64,000 nt of DNA from Butyrivibrio fibrisolvens 16/4 (GTDB taxonomy: Bacteria; Bacillota; Clostridia; Lachnospirales; Lachnospiraceae). Each line of letters begins with the position of its first letter. Position 1 is the stretch's first letter. The notes under the pieces were generated by a model. The model was given only the letters and a program-made list of their open reading frames with translations. It did no database searches and was not told where the DNA came from. Of this stretch, positions 9,127-18,626 are shown one piece after another. Location of the stretch: contig FP929036.1 in NCBI GenBank assembly GCA_000209815.1, positions 1,679,238 through 1,743,237 of the forward strand, written 5' to 3'. Made by a program: the position numbers and the translations under genes.

Positions 9127-10154
9127 ATAAGAATATCTTCTCTAATATCATTTACGGAGATGTAGGTTTCTTTGGAGTCGTAGTCGGGTTTGAAGGTGCG
9201 GATATTTCCGGCATCGATACCATTTGGCAGCGATACGAATATTCCTTCAGCTGCCACTTTACAGTCACGACGTGTGGCTGGTCTACGGCAGTTTTTATCT
9301 ATGCTTTCTCCTATAGATTTTGGAACAATAATTTCTTCGTTAAGCAAATAATAATAGTTTTTATGGTCTGGCAAAAATGTAAATAATGTTCCATTAAACA
9401 AATTAAGAGTAACGTAAATACGATTCTTTTTTATGATATAAATACCGTATTCGCGAATTTTATTGATGGAAGAGGGCAGAGAAATGTCCGTTTCTACCTC
9501 AAATCTGAGCTTTTCTTCTATTACTTCGTGACTTATATATCGTAAATCCGAAGTAAGCAAATCAGTATAAGATAAAATATCAGCAATATAAATCATGCCT
9601 TTAATATCTTCATAGTTATGTAGTAAAACCAGATCTTTAGATTCCTTATCCTCCATAAGAGAATAGTGCTGATAAACAGGTATTAATTCTCCTCCGTTGT
9701 ATTTATCCTCACGTTGCAGGCCTAGGAATTCTTCTATGGTTTTTTGCTTGTAATTTGGTAAATCTAAAAGACATTTAGCCTTTGTGGTAGCAAGATACAT
9801 ATCTAAATGATGTTTGCTTTTTATCTTAGTATTAAATTTATATTTTCTGCATCTTTCTACAATGAAAGATTCATCAAATCTTGTTGAATTAAACCCAAGT
9901 AAAGTGGAGTATGAATCCATTACTTTTTCAAATTCTTCAATTATCTCTAATTCCTCAGATTCATTTTTTGCCAGAAGCTGAGTGATTGTAATTCTATTTC
10001 CTAGTCTGAGTGCATATCCAATAAGGTAAATAAAAGATTTTCTAGGGGATAGACCAGTACATTCTATGTCAAAAAAAACAGTATTCTCATCGAAATATTT
10101 GTTTAGTGAATAACTGATATTATCCACTTGATAATCATATGTAATAATCTCCAT
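9120..10154 (-). CDS. YprB-type ribonuclease H-like exonuclease
   Basis: This 344-residue protein, lone on the minus strand, carries a DEDD-type RNase H-like exonuclease domain. The first acidic pair is in FFDIECTGLSP (about residues 28-38), an ExoII-like segment is LLGFNSTRFDESFI (about 85-98), and the last acidic motif is LHNYEDIKGM. This matches the YprB_RNaseH-like family. The C-terminal third is not recognisable and is probably lineage-specific. Substrate is unknown; B. subtilis YprB is likewise uncharacterised. It runs convergent to cheR and diverges from rnf. Confidence 0.75.
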   Translation of the reverse strand: MEIITYDYQVDNISYSLNKYFDENTVFFDIECTGLSPRKSFIYLIGYALRLGNRITITQLLAKNESEELEIIEEFEKVMDSYSTLLGFNSTRFDESFIVERCRKYKFNTKIKSKHHLDMYLATTKAKCLLDLPNYKQKTIEEFLGLQREDKYNGGELIPVYQHYSLMEDKESKDLVLLHNYEDIKGMIYIADILSYTDLLTSDLRYISHEVIEEKLRFEVETDISLPSSINKIREYGIYIIKKNRIYVTLNLFNGTLFTFLPDHKNYYYLLNEEIIVPKSIGESIDKNCRRPATRRDCKVAAEGIFVSLPNGIDAGNIRTFKPDYDSKETYISVNDIREDILIK

Positions 10155-10268
10155 AATGTGCTCCAGATTTTTTATTCTTATTGTACAAACAATACATTAA
10201 CTTTACCATTTTGGTACTTAAAAATATACAAAATAAATGATAATAATTCTCTACTGTTTAATGCAAAA

Positions 10269-10277
10269 TGATATAAT
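10269..10277 (+). promoter_or_regulatory. Extended -10 element upstream of the rnf operon
   Basis: TGATATAAT is an extended -10 match (TGnTATAAT) 48 bases ahead of rnfC. No good -35 hexamer sits 16-18 bases upstream, so this is tentative. Confidence 0.35.
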
Positions 10278-10324
10278 TTAGTTATGTATTAAGAAACAAA
10301 ATCTATAAAGAGGGGTAAAAGCAT

Positions 10325-11643
10325 ATGAGCCTTAAGACATTCAAAGGTGGTGTTCATCCTTATGATGGCAAGGACTTATCCAAGGAGAAGCCTATCAAAG
10401 AATTAATACCACAAGGCGAAATGGTATTTCCATTATCGCAACACATAGGTGCGCCTGCTCAGGCTTGTGTATCGGTGGGTGATTCTGTGCTTAGAGGTCA
10501 GAAGATTGCTGATGCTGGTGGTTTTGTATCTGCACCAATATATTCTTCTGTATCAGGTACAGTAAAAGCTATCGAACCTCGAAGAGTAGCTACAGGCGAC
10601 ATGGTTAATTCCATCATCATTGAAAATGATGGAAAATTCATTGAGAAAGGTTTTGAAGCATGCGCAGACTACACAAATCTTTCTAATGAAGAGATCATCA
10701 AAAAGATTCAGGAAGCTGGAATAGTTGGTATGGGTGGCGCAGGATTCCCTACCCACGTAAAGCTTTCGCCAAAGAATCCAGAGGCCATCGAGTTTATCAT
10801 TGCAAACTGTGCAGAATGTGAGCCTTATCTTACTTCTGATTACAGATCAATGGTTGAGGAACCTGAAAAACTTATTGAAGGTATGAAAATTATTCTTCAA
10901 TTATTTCCAAAAGCTAAAGGTTTACTTGGCATAGAAGATAACAAGATGGATGTTATTCAAAATCTTACAAAACTCTGTGCAAAGGAACGTCGCATTGAAG
11001 TAGTACCACTTGTTACAAAATATCCTCAGGGCGGTGAGCGTCAGCTCATAAAAGCATGTACCGGTCGTGAAATCAATTCAAAAATGCTTCCAGCCGACGC
11101 AGGATGTATTGTAGACAATGTCGCTACTATTAATGCGGTTTATACAGCGGTTGTAGAGGGTAAACCTGTAATGGATCGTATTTTTACTATTACAGGCGAT
11201 GCAATTATGGAACCACGTAATTTCCGTATTAACATCGGAACCAGCTACAAAGAAATTCTTGATGCAGCTGAGGGATATGTACGAGATCCAAAGAAGCTTA
11301 TTTCTGGCGGCCCTATGATGGGATTCGCTCTTATGGATATTGATATTCCTACTACTAAAACTTCAGGAGCGCTTCTTGCATTATCTTATGATGATGTATC
11401 TGAACAGGAAACAACTGCCTGCATTAATTGCGGAAGATGTGTTGAGGCTTGTCCTGAAAATCTTATTCCTTCTCGACTTTCTAAGTTTTCTGACCATGGC
11501 GATAAGGAACAGTTTGAAAAGTGGTATGGACTTGAGTGTATAGAGTGTGGTAGCTGTAGTTATGCTTGCCCAGCAAAACAGCCTTTAGCTCAGGCCATTA
11601 AGACCATGAAAAAGATAGTTCTAGCTGAAAAGAGAAAAAGTAG
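10325..11643 (+). CDS. rnfC: Rnf complex subunit RnfC (reads into rnfD through a lost base)
   Basis: RnfC is the NADH-binding peripheral subunit of the ferredoxin:NAD+ oxidoreductase. Features in order: N-terminal barrel-sandwich region (GGVHPYDGKD), the nucleotide and FMN region GMGGAGFPTHVKL with CAECEPYLTSDYR, an SLBB region, and two [4Fe-4S] motifs, CINCGRCVEACP and CIECGSCSYACP. As written, the frame runs through into rnfD, giving a 760-codon reading frame. One extra A in the run 11635-11639 would end RnfC at the TAG at 11641, after about 440 codons, the usual length. The ribosome site aaggaaagg then precedes the rnfD ATG. I therefore treat the fusion as a sequence error. Confidence 0.9.
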
Positions 11644-11659
11644 AAAGGAAAGGAAAGAC

Positions 11660-12607
11660 ATGAGCAATTTATTAAAAGTTTCTTCATCTCCACATGTTAG
11701 AGACAAAGTTGATACCAGTCGTATCATGCTCTATGTAATCCTTGCCCTTATGCCAACTACAATTTTTGGAATTGTTAACTTTGGCTTTAGAGCATTATTA
11801 CTTGTAGTAGTTTGTATAATAACATGTGTCTTATCTGAATTTTTATTTGAAAAAGCAATAGGAAAAAAGAGCACAATAAAAGACCTCAGTGCTGCGGTTA
11901 CTGGACTTTTACTTGCTTTGAATTTGCCTTATACACTTCCTGTATGGCAGGCAGTTATTGGTTCCGTATTTGCGATAGTCGTTGTTAAGATGCTGTTTGG
12001 TGGCTTGGGTCAGAACTTTATGAATCCGGCCCTTGGCGGAAGAGCATTCCTTGTTATTTCTTTTGCAGCCACAATGACTCATTTTGAATACGATGGCGTA
12101 GCAGGAGCAACACCTCTTTCTTGTTTAAAGAATGGAGAGGTAGTAAATACTCTTGATATGCTCATCGGACGTACAGGCGGAACTATAGGTGAAACCAGTG
12201 CCCTTTGTATTTTGATTGGAGCTATTATTCTTATTCTTTTAGGAGTAATTGATTTAACTATTCCAGGTGTTTACATTTTAAGCTTTGTGGTATTTATCGT
12301 TTTATTCGGTGGCAAAGGCTTTGATGCAACATATATCGTTGCTCATCTTTGTGGTGGTGGACTTATGCTTGGTGCATTCTTTATGGCAACCGATTATGTA
12401 ACATCACCAATCACGCCCGCTGGAAAGATAATATTTGGAATATGTTTAGGCGTGCTCACAGGTATCTTTAGAATATTTGGTAACAGTGCAGAAGGTGTTA
12501 GCTTTGCCATTATTTTCAGCAATCTTTTGGTTCCACTTATTGAGAGAGTTACTGTACCAAGAGCTTTTGGTATACCTAGAACAAAAACTAAAGGAGGTGA
12601 AAGCTAA
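11660..12607 (+). CDS. rnfD: Rnf complex subunit RnfD
   Basis: This membrane subunit, about 315 residues with roughly nine helices, carries covalent FMN on a threonine. The flavinylation segment is GVAGATPLS, about residues 147-155. Conserved ALNLPYTLPVWQAVIGSVFA and the FATDYVTSP-like segment (FMATDYVTSPITPAGK) are present. The start at 11660 (MSNLLKVSSSPHVRD) matches the family N-terminus and has its own ribosome site, although the raw frame is joined to rnfC. The stop shares a base with the rnfG start. Confidence 0.9.
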   Translation: MSNLLKVSSSPHVRDKVDTSRIMLYVILALMPTTIFGIVNFGFRALLLVVVCIITCVLSEFLFEKAIGKKSTIKDLSAAVTGLLLALNLPYTLPVWQAVIGSVFAIVVVKMLFGGLGQNFMNPALGGRAFLVISFAATMTHFEYDGVAGATPLSCLKNGEVVNTLDMLIGRTGGTIGETSALCILIGAIILILLGVIDLTIPGVYILSFVVFIVLFGGKGFDATYIVAHLCGGGLMLGAFFMATDYVTSPITPAGKIIFGICLGVLTGIFRIFGNSAEGVSFAIIFSNLLVPLIERVTVPRAFGIPRTKTKGGES

Positions 12608-13230
12608 TGAATAAATTAGTAAAAGATGCATTGGTTCTCACCTGTATCACAGTAATTGCTGGAGCAGCACTTGGGCTTGTATACGAAATTACAAAAGCAC
12701 CAATTGCAAAAGCAGAAGCAGATGCTCTCGCCAAGGCTTATCAAACAGTATTTTCAGATGCTGCATCCTTTGGAGATTTAGAAGGTTTTGATTCTGCAAA
12801 GGCTACAGAGATAGTTCAAAAAGCAGGCTACAGTGATGATACTATAGATAACTGTGTAACGGCTCTAGATAATAGCGGTAATGTATTAGGATACGTAATT
12901 ACCGTAACATCGTCAGCAGGTTACGGTGGAAAAATCACTTTTTCAATGGGCATAACCAATGACAAAGTGATTAATGGATATTCAATTACAAATATTTCTG
13001 AAACAGCTGGTCTTGGTATGAAGGCTAGAGATACTGGAGATGGTACATTTTCATCTCAGTTTATAAAAAGAAAAGCAGAAATATTTACTGTTACAAAAAA
13101 TGGTGCATCTAATTCCTCTGAGATTGATGCCATTTCAGCGGCTACAATCACATCAAAAGCTATGACAAATGGCGTTAATGCAGGTGTCACCTACTTTGAT
13201 TCTTTAGTAGGAGGTGCAGCAAATGAATAA
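12607..13230 (+). CDS. rnfG: Rnf complex subunit RnfG
   Basis: This 207-residue subunit has one N-terminal membrane helix and an extracytoplasmic FMN-binding domain. The covalent FMN threonine lies in the motif DAISAATITSKAM near residues 175-187. The segment GYGGKITFSMGI is also typical. It overlaps rnfD by one base and rnfE by eight, consistent with translational coupling. Together with RnfD it forms the electron path across the membrane that drives ion export. Confidence 0.92.
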   Translation: MNKLVKDALVLTCITVIAGAALGLVYEITKAPIAKAEADALAKAYQTVFSDAASFGDLEGFDSAKATEIVQKAGYSDDTIDNCVTALDNSGNVLGYVITVTSSAGYGGKITFSMGITNDKVINGYSITNISETAGLGMKARDTGDGTFSSQFIKRKAEIFTVTKNGASNSSEIDAISAATITSKAMTNGVNAGVTYFDSLVGGAANE

Positions 13231-14086
13231 AAATCTTGAGAGATTATATAATGGTCTTTGGAAAGAAAATCCTACTTTTGTACTGATGCTTGGTATGTGT
13301 CCAACACTTGCCGTAACAACATCAGCTATTAACGGTATAGGAATGGGACTTTCTACTACAGTTGTTCTTGTTCTTTCAAACATGATGATTTCAGCACTTA
13401 GAACCATCATTCCAGATAGAGTAAGAATGCCAGCATTCATTGTAGTAGTTGCTTCCTTTGTAACTATAGTTCAGTTCTTAATGCAAGGCTTTACCCCTTC
13501 ATTATATGCGTCACTTGGAATTTATATTCCTCTTATTGTAGTTAACTGTATTATCTTAGGACGTGCAGAGAGCTATGCATCAAAAAATCCTGTTATACCT
13601 TCAATGTTTGACGGTATAGGAATGGGACTTGGCTTTACTGTTGGACTTACTCTTATTGGTACAGTTAGAGAAATCCTTGGAAATGGTTCTGTTTTTGGTA
13701 ATAATATTGATATTTTAAATAATTATCACATTACATTATTTGGACTTGCCCCTGGTGCTTTTATTGTGCTTGGTTTCCTTGTAGCTATTATGAATGTAGT
13801 TAGAAGAAATATGGAAGCAAAAGGCAAGCCTCTTCCTGCAGTACAAGGGTGCTTAGGAGGAGATTGTTCTGGATGTACTTTGTCTTCAGCTTGTAAGGGA
13901 AAATCTCTTGTACACCATGTAGAGGAGCTTCCTCCTGTTGATCCTAAGGATGTGGCAAAACCACAGCCTGCGCCATCAGATGTGAAGCATACAGCTAATG
14001 CAAAGAACACTGAAGACGTTGAAAAATCAGGCTCTGATTCATCTTATGCAGATGATGATGAAGTAGGAAAGGAGGAGAATAAATAA
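13223..14086 (+). CDS. rnfE: Rnf complex subunit RnfE with an extended C-terminal tail
   Basis: Residues 1-200 are a normal RnfE/RnfA-type six-helix membrane protein (NPTFVLMLGMCPTLAVTTSA, FDGIGMGLGFT). The ATG at 13223 is chosen because it follows the ggaggt ribosome site; a GTG nine bases earlier lies on that site. Unusually, about 85 further residues follow. They comprise a cysteine cluster (CLGGDCSGCTLSSACKG, spacing C-x4-C-x2-C-x5-C), a proline-rich stretch and a strongly acidic end. Most RnfE proteins stop soon after the last helix. The tail would be cytoplasmic or extracytoplasmic depending on topology, and could bind a metal or Fe-S cluster; that is speculation. Confidence 0.9.
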   Translation: MNKNLERLYNGLWKENPTFVLMLGMCPTLAVTTSAINGIGMGLSTTVVLVLSNMMISALRTIIPDRVRMPAFIVVVASFVTIVQFLMQGFTPSLYASLGIYIPLIVVNCIILGRAESYASKNPVIPSMFDGIGMGLGFTVGLTLIGTVREILGNGSVFGNNIDILNNYHITLFGLAPGAFIVLGFLVAIMNVVRRNMEAKGKPLPAVQGCLGGDCSGCTLSSACKGKSLVHHVEELPPVDPKDVAKPQPAPSDVKHTANAKNTEDVEKSGSDSSYADDDEVGKEENK

Positions 14087-14670
14087 TGAGTTACTTTACT
14101 GGATTAGTATTATTATTAGTATCTTCAGCCATTGTAAATAACGTTGTTCTTTCTCAGTTCCTTGGCCTTTGTCCTTTCCTTGGAGTATCAAAAAGAGTTG
14201 AAACAGCAGCAGGTATGGGTGGAGCGGTAATATTCGTAATTACGATAGCTTCATTTGTATCATCAGTTATTTTTAAATTTATTCTTGCGCCTACAGGTTT
14301 TGAATATATGCAGACAATCGTATTTATTCTTGTTATTGCTGCACTTGTTCAATTCGTAGAAATGGTTTTGAAGAAAAATGTACCATCACTTTATCGTTCT
14401 CTTGGTGTTTATCTTCCTTTGATTACAACCAACTGCGCAGTTCTTGGTACAGCTATCAATAATGTTACAAATAACTACGATATTCTCGAATCTGTTATAA
14501 ATGGCTTCGGTGTTGCTGTTGGTTTTACAATTGCAATTGTTATTATGGCAGGTATTAGAGAAAAAATTGAATACAATGACATCCCTGGAGTATTCAAGGG
14601 GTCAGCTATAGTTCTTATTACAGCAGGACTAATGGCTATGGCATTCCTTGGATTTTCAGGTGTAATTTAA
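14086..14670 (+). CDS. rnfA: Rnf complex subunit RnfA
   Basis: This 194-residue membrane protein has six predicted helices and is paralogous to RnfE. It begins SYFTGLVLLLVSSAIVNNVV, with the conserved LSQFLGLCPFLGVSK and LPLITTNCAVLG. The two conserved cysteines (in GLCPFLG and TNCAVLG) are those proposed to hold an intramembrane [2Fe-2S] cluster with RnfE. It overlaps the rnfE stop by one base. Confidence 0.94.
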   Translation: MSYFTGLVLLLVSSAIVNNVVLSQFLGLCPFLGVSKRVETAAGMGGAVIFVITIASFVSSVIFKFILAPTGFEYMQTIVFILVIAALVQFVEMVLKKNVPSLYRSLGVYLPLITTNCAVLGTAINNVTNNYDILESVINGFGVAVGFTIAIVIMAGIREKIEYNDIPGVFKGSAIVLITAGLMAMAFLGFSGVI

Positions 14671-14683
14671 GGAGGGCTGACAA

Positions 14684-15475
14684 ATGAGTATAGCAGGAAT
14701 TTTACTGGCAGCTGTTATTGTTGGCGCTACCGGTTGTATTATAGGATTTTTCCTTTGTTTTTCTGCAGAGAAATTTAAAGTAGAGGTTGACCCAAAGGAA
14801 GAAGCGATACTTGGAGTTTTACCTGGAAACAATTGTGGTGGTTGCGGTTATGCAGGATGTTCTGGTTTGGCTGCTGCTATTGCAAAAGGTGAGGCACCTA
14901 CAAATCAATGCCCTGTAGGAGGAGCACCAGTTGCTGCCCTTATTTCAGAAATAATGGGTGTTGAAGCTTCTGATAATGTCAGAAAAGTTGCCTTTGTAAT
15001 GTGTAATGGTACCTGTGACCATGCAAAGCAGCTTTATGATTATGATGGTGTAGAAGATTGTAGAGCTATGGCTTTCGTTCCAGGTGGCGGTCCAAAAGCC
15101 TGCAGCTATGGTTGCATGGGATTTGGTTCTTGTGTTAAGGCTTGTCCATTTGATGCCATTCATATTATTGATGGTGTAGCACTAGTAGACAAAGAGGCTT
15201 GTAAAGCTTGCGGAAAGTGCGTAGCTGTTTGTCCTAACCATCTTATTGAGCTTATTCCTTATGATTTCGGACATGCTGTTCGATGCCATAATAATGATAA
15301 GGGCAAAGATGTTATGGCTGTTTGTAGCGTAGGCTGTATCGGCTGTCACAAATGTGAAAAGGTCTGTGAGAGCGATGCTATCCACGTAGATGGTTTCTTT
15401 GCTCATATTGATCAGGATAAATGTACCAGCTGCGGTAAATGTGCAGAGGCTTGTCCTAGACATATTATTCTTTAA
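14684..15475 (+). CDS. rnfB: Rnf complex subunit RnfB (ferredoxin-like, multi-cluster)
   Basis: RnfB accepts electrons from reduced ferredoxin. It has an N-terminal membrane helix (residues about 5-27), a four-cysteine cluster domain (NNCGGCGYAGCSGLA with the distal NQCPVGG), and several ferredoxin-type motifs: CMGFGSCVKACPF, CKACGKCVAVCP, GCIGCHKCEKVCE and CTSCGKCAEACP. Length is 263 residues. It ends the operon and is followed by a strong terminator. The gene order CDGEAB is the one found in clostridial Rnf operons. Confidence 0.94.
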   Translation: MSIAGILLAAVIVGATGCIIGFFLCFSAEKFKVEVDPKEEAILGVLPGNNCGGCGYAGCSGLAAAIAKGEAPTNQCPVGGAPVAALISEIMGVEASDNVRKVAFVMCNGTCDHAKQLYDYDGVEDCRAMAFVPGGGPKACSYGCMGFGSCVKACPFDAIHIIDGVALVDKEACKACGKCVAVCPNHLIELIPYDFGHAVRCHNNDKGKDVMAVCSVGCIGCHKCEKVCESDAIHVDGFFAHIDQDKCTSCGKCAEACPRHIIL

Positions 15476-15488
15476 ATATTATATTATT

Positions 15489-15521
15489 AGGCTTCACGTT
15501 TTCATGCGTGAAGCCTTTTTT
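15489..15521 (+). terminator. Rho-independent terminator of the rnf operon
   Basis: A perfect 10-bp stem (aggcttcacg / cgtgaagcct) with an 8-base loop is followed by a T run. It lies 14 bases after rnfB. Confidence 0.88.
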
Positions 15522-15601
15522 AACAAAAGAATCATATTATTTTGATAGAATACAAAGGTGTAATTATTTGCATCAAATTCAATCGGAGGAAATCTACTGA
15601 T

Positions 15602-17510
15602 ATGATTTTACTAAAAAGCCAATTTCATAGGGCTTTTTTCATAGCTACCTTGGTGCTGTGTATATCAATTCTTTTCACTACCTTTTTAGAGAAGAGAACA
15701 GATAGACCTCAAAACAGGTGGTTTATCACTTTGATTGGAATAGTATTCCTGAACGCTATTTCTGAAATTTTTACAACAATATTTACACCTATCGCTTTAG
15801 ATTCTCATTTTAATTTCATATGTCTTTTAATCGCTGATAATACCTACTTTATTTTTCATACTGCTTTATGCCCAATGCTTTATATCTATGTTTCAAGTGT
15901 TACAGGCAAAAACAGAAGAAGAAAAAATCAAAAACTGTATTATCATTAATTCCTTTCTTTGTAACTGAATTTTTTACCTTTATTAATCCTATTAATAATT
16001 GCGTATTTTATTACGATGATGGACTAACTTTTGTAAGAAATTGGGCTGAATATTTAATATATGCTGCAGCTATATTTTACTTTGCTCTGTCAATTGGTCA
16101 GCTGTTTTTAGCTGGCAGTCAATGACTTTTAGAAGAGGTATAGCACTTGCTTATCTATTTATTGCTGCTATTATTGGCGTATACATTCAGCTTGTTAATA
16201 TGGATATAAAAGCCGAGCTATTTGCAGAGGCTATAGCATTAATGGGGGCCATGATAGCAATAGAAAGTGAAGATGATCGTTTAGATGCTGATACACGTAT
16301 TTATAATCGTCGCGCTCTTCAAATGGATATTCATAGTATTATTACAATGAAAGAGCAGGCTAGTTTAATATTTATAAAAATCAGTAATGCCAATATTATT
16401 GAGCGTGTCACAAGATCCACAAACTATGATGTATTTTCAATTGCTGTAGCTGATTATTTAAAGACATTAGTTCCAAGATATAAAATATATCATCCCAATA
16501 AGGAATGCTTTGTAATTATCTTTAATCAATTTGATAAGGTGTCTATCTCCCAGATAATTGCAAATATCATACTTAGATTTGAAGATGAATGGCAGCTTTA
16601 TAGGACTGCCTTTAAGCTTGATGCTAATATATTAAATGCCAAAATCCCTACTGATTTAAATACCTATGATGACATTATTTATATTGCTGATAGCATAATT
16701 CCTTCAGGCACTATTAGTCCAGGAGAGGAATTTCATTGGATTAGACGAAGAATTGATGTGGAACAAGCCATCAGAAATAGCCTGATACAGGGAAACTTTG
16801 AGGTACATTACCAGCCTACAGTTTACGCTGATGATTTTCATGTTCATGGAGCAGAAGCTTTAGTTAGAATGAACGATTCTGTTGTAGGTGCCATATCTCC
16901 ACAAGAGTTTATTCCAATAGCAGAACAAATTGGTGTTGTAGATCAAATAGACGATTATGTTTTATCGGAAGTATGCAAATTCATAAAGGAATGTAATCCA
17001 ATTAAATATCAGTATGATTGCATAAATGTAAATTTGTCTGTAATCCAATGCTTACAAAACGGTTTTGTTGAGCACATTTTAAAATTAGTAGATGAATATG
17101 GTATCGATCATTCATATATTAATTTTGAAATAACGGAATCTGTAGGAGCAGAAGATTACTTTACACTGGCAAAAGTTGCACACGATTTGAAAATTTCAGG
17201 TTTTCACCTTTCTATGGATGATTATGGTACTGGATATTCCAACATGGAAGGAATGTTTGAGCTTGAATTTGATATTGTAAAAATTGATAAAAGTATTTTA
17301 TGGAATGCAGATAAAAGCGAAAGAGGACGTTCTCTATTAGTTAATAGCATTAGAATGATTAAGGATTTAGGCTGTGAAGTATTAGTAGAAGGTATTGAGA
17401 CAAAAGAGCATGTAGAGCTTCTCCAGCAATATGATGTAGACTATATGCAGGGATTTTATTTCTCAAAACCTATACCTAAAACATTGTTTTTAGATTATTT
17501 ATCTAAATAG
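15602..17510 (+). CDS. Membrane GGDEF-EAL protein, probable c-di-GMP phosphodiesterase (frameshifted)
   Basis: Three overlapping open frames join into one protein of about 636 residues after one lost base in the A run at 15922-15927 and another near 16105-16123. The ATG at 15602 follows ggagg. Residues 1-210 form a hydrophobic sensor with about seven membrane segments. A GGDEF domain follows whose active-site loop reads PNKECF, so it is unlikely to make c-di-GMP. The EAL domain is intact: EALVRM, NLSV, FEITES, DDYGTGYSN, VKIDKS, VEGIET and the late Q-G-F, which carry the metal and catalytic residues. The predicted activity is c-di-GMP hydrolysis, possibly modulated by GTP binding to the degenerate domain. 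No gene is cotranscribed with it. Confidence 0.82.
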
Positions 17511-17540
17511 TTGCTTTATTGTAATATTTAGTGGTAATAT
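17511..17540 (+). promoter_or_regulatory. Possible promoter of the proB operon
   Basis: TTGCTT (17511-17516) and TAATAT (17535-17540) are 18 bases apart and lie 29 bases before proB, starting right after the EAL gene stop. Moderate match only. Confidence 0.35.
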
Positions 17541-17569
17541 GAACGCGATATTTTAAAGGGAGAAGCGCT

Positions 17570-18403
17570 ATGTACGGACATGATTTTACTGAAAAGAAGC
17601 GTGTTGTAGTAAAAGTTGGTTCATCCACTATAACACATGAAGCTACTGGTAACATTGATTACACTAAATTAGAACGTCTTGTTAGACAGCTTTGCGATTT
17701 ACGCGCCCAGGGTAAAGATGTTTGCCTTGTATCTTCTGGCGCCATAGCTGTTGGTCGTTATGCCATCGGCTTAAAGGAACGTCCAAAGGATTTAGCTACA
17801 AAACAGGCTTGTGCTTCTATCGGACAGGCTTATTTAATGTCTGTCTATCAAAAACTATTTTCAGAATACAATCAAAGGGCTGGTCAGATTCTTATGACTA
17901 AAAAGACAATGACTGATCCTGAGTCCAGAGAGAACGCACGTAATACATTCGAGCAGCTTTTCAAACTTGGAGTTATTCCTGTAGTAAATGAAAATGATAC
18001 GGTTGCCACTCACGAGATTCAATTTGGCGATAATGATTCTCTTTCCGCTATCGTTACTGCTTTGGTGCATGCTGATGCACTTATACTCCTTTCAGATATC
18101 GAGGGATTATATACAGATAATCCAAATACTAACCCAGATGCTCGGTTTGTTCCTATAGTTGAAAACCTTGATGACGTTATGGATATGGCAAGCTCAGACA
18201 GTAGTTCAAATGTTGGAACAGGTGGAATGACAGCAAAGCTTCGTGCTGCCCAGATTGCCACCTACAGCGGAGCTGATATGGTTATTACAAACGGTGCACA
18301 TATTGGAAATGTTCATCGCATTTTTGAAAACAAGGATAAGGGCACATTATTTGTTTCAAACAAAAGAGATGATGTTCGTATCTTAGATTTATTAGAGGAT
18401 TAA
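17570..18403 (+). CDS. proB: Glutamate 5-kinase, short form without PUA domain
   Basis: This is the first step of proline synthesis, phosphorylating glutamate. The amino-acid-kinase fold is complete (VVKVGSSTI at about 13, SSGAIAVG, NENDTVAT, SDIEGLYT, GTGGMTAKLRAAQIA). At 277 residues it lacks the C-terminal PUA domain of the E. coli enzyme. Two small genes and proA follow on the same transcript. Feedback inhibition by proline in the family depends mainly on the kinase domain, so regulation is probably kept. Confidence 0.93.
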   Translation: MYGHDFTEKKRVVVKVGSSTITHEATGNIDYTKLERLVRQLCDLRAQGKDVCLVSSGAIAVGRYAIGLKERPKDLATKQACASIGQAYLMSVYQKLFSEYNQRAGQILMTKKTMTDPESRENARNTFEQLFKLGVIPVVNENDTVATHEIQFGDNDSLSAIVTALVHADALILLSDIEGLYTDNPNTNPDARFVPIVENLDDVMDMASSDSSSNVGTGGMTAKLRAAQIATYSGADMVITNGAHIGNVHRIFENKDKGTLFVSNKRDDVRILDLLED

Positions 18404-18404
18404 A

Positions 18405-18626
18405 ATGATTACAGAGAAAGATATTGCAAGAATTAACGAATTATATCATAAGAGTAAGGCAGAGGGTCTTACAGATGCAGAAAAAGAAGAACAGGCTAAG
18501 CTTAGAAGAGCATATATCGATGCTATTAGAGGTAATGTAAGAGCTCAATTAAATAACATTGATATTATTGACGAAGATGGCAAGGTAGAAAACCTTGGCG
18601 AAAAATATGGAAAGAAGTCTAAATAA
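18405..18626 (+). CDS. DUF896 (YnzC-like) small protein
   Basis: This 73-residue, highly charged helical protein matches the DUF896 pattern: IARINELYHKSKAEGLTD, then EEQAKLRRAYIDAIRGNVRAQL. Family members are small cytosolic proteins; some are under SOS control in Bacillus, but no biochemical role is established. It sits one base after proB and overlaps the next gene by 20 bases, so it belongs to the proline operon here. Confidence 0.85.
   Translation: MITEKDIARINELYHKSKAEGLTDAEKEEQAKLRRAYIDAIRGNVRAQLNNIDIIDEDGKVENLGEKYGKKSK

Noticed and set aside
10176..10194. Rex-type redox operator upstream of rnf (attgt-acaa-acaat)
   Set aside because: The short palindrome lacks the TTGTTAA...TTAACAA arms of Rex sites.
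10325..12607. A true RnfC-RnfD fusion protein
   Set aside because: The join holds a ribosome site and a family-type start for RnfD, and one A restores a stop for RnfC. The rest of the window shows the same error type.
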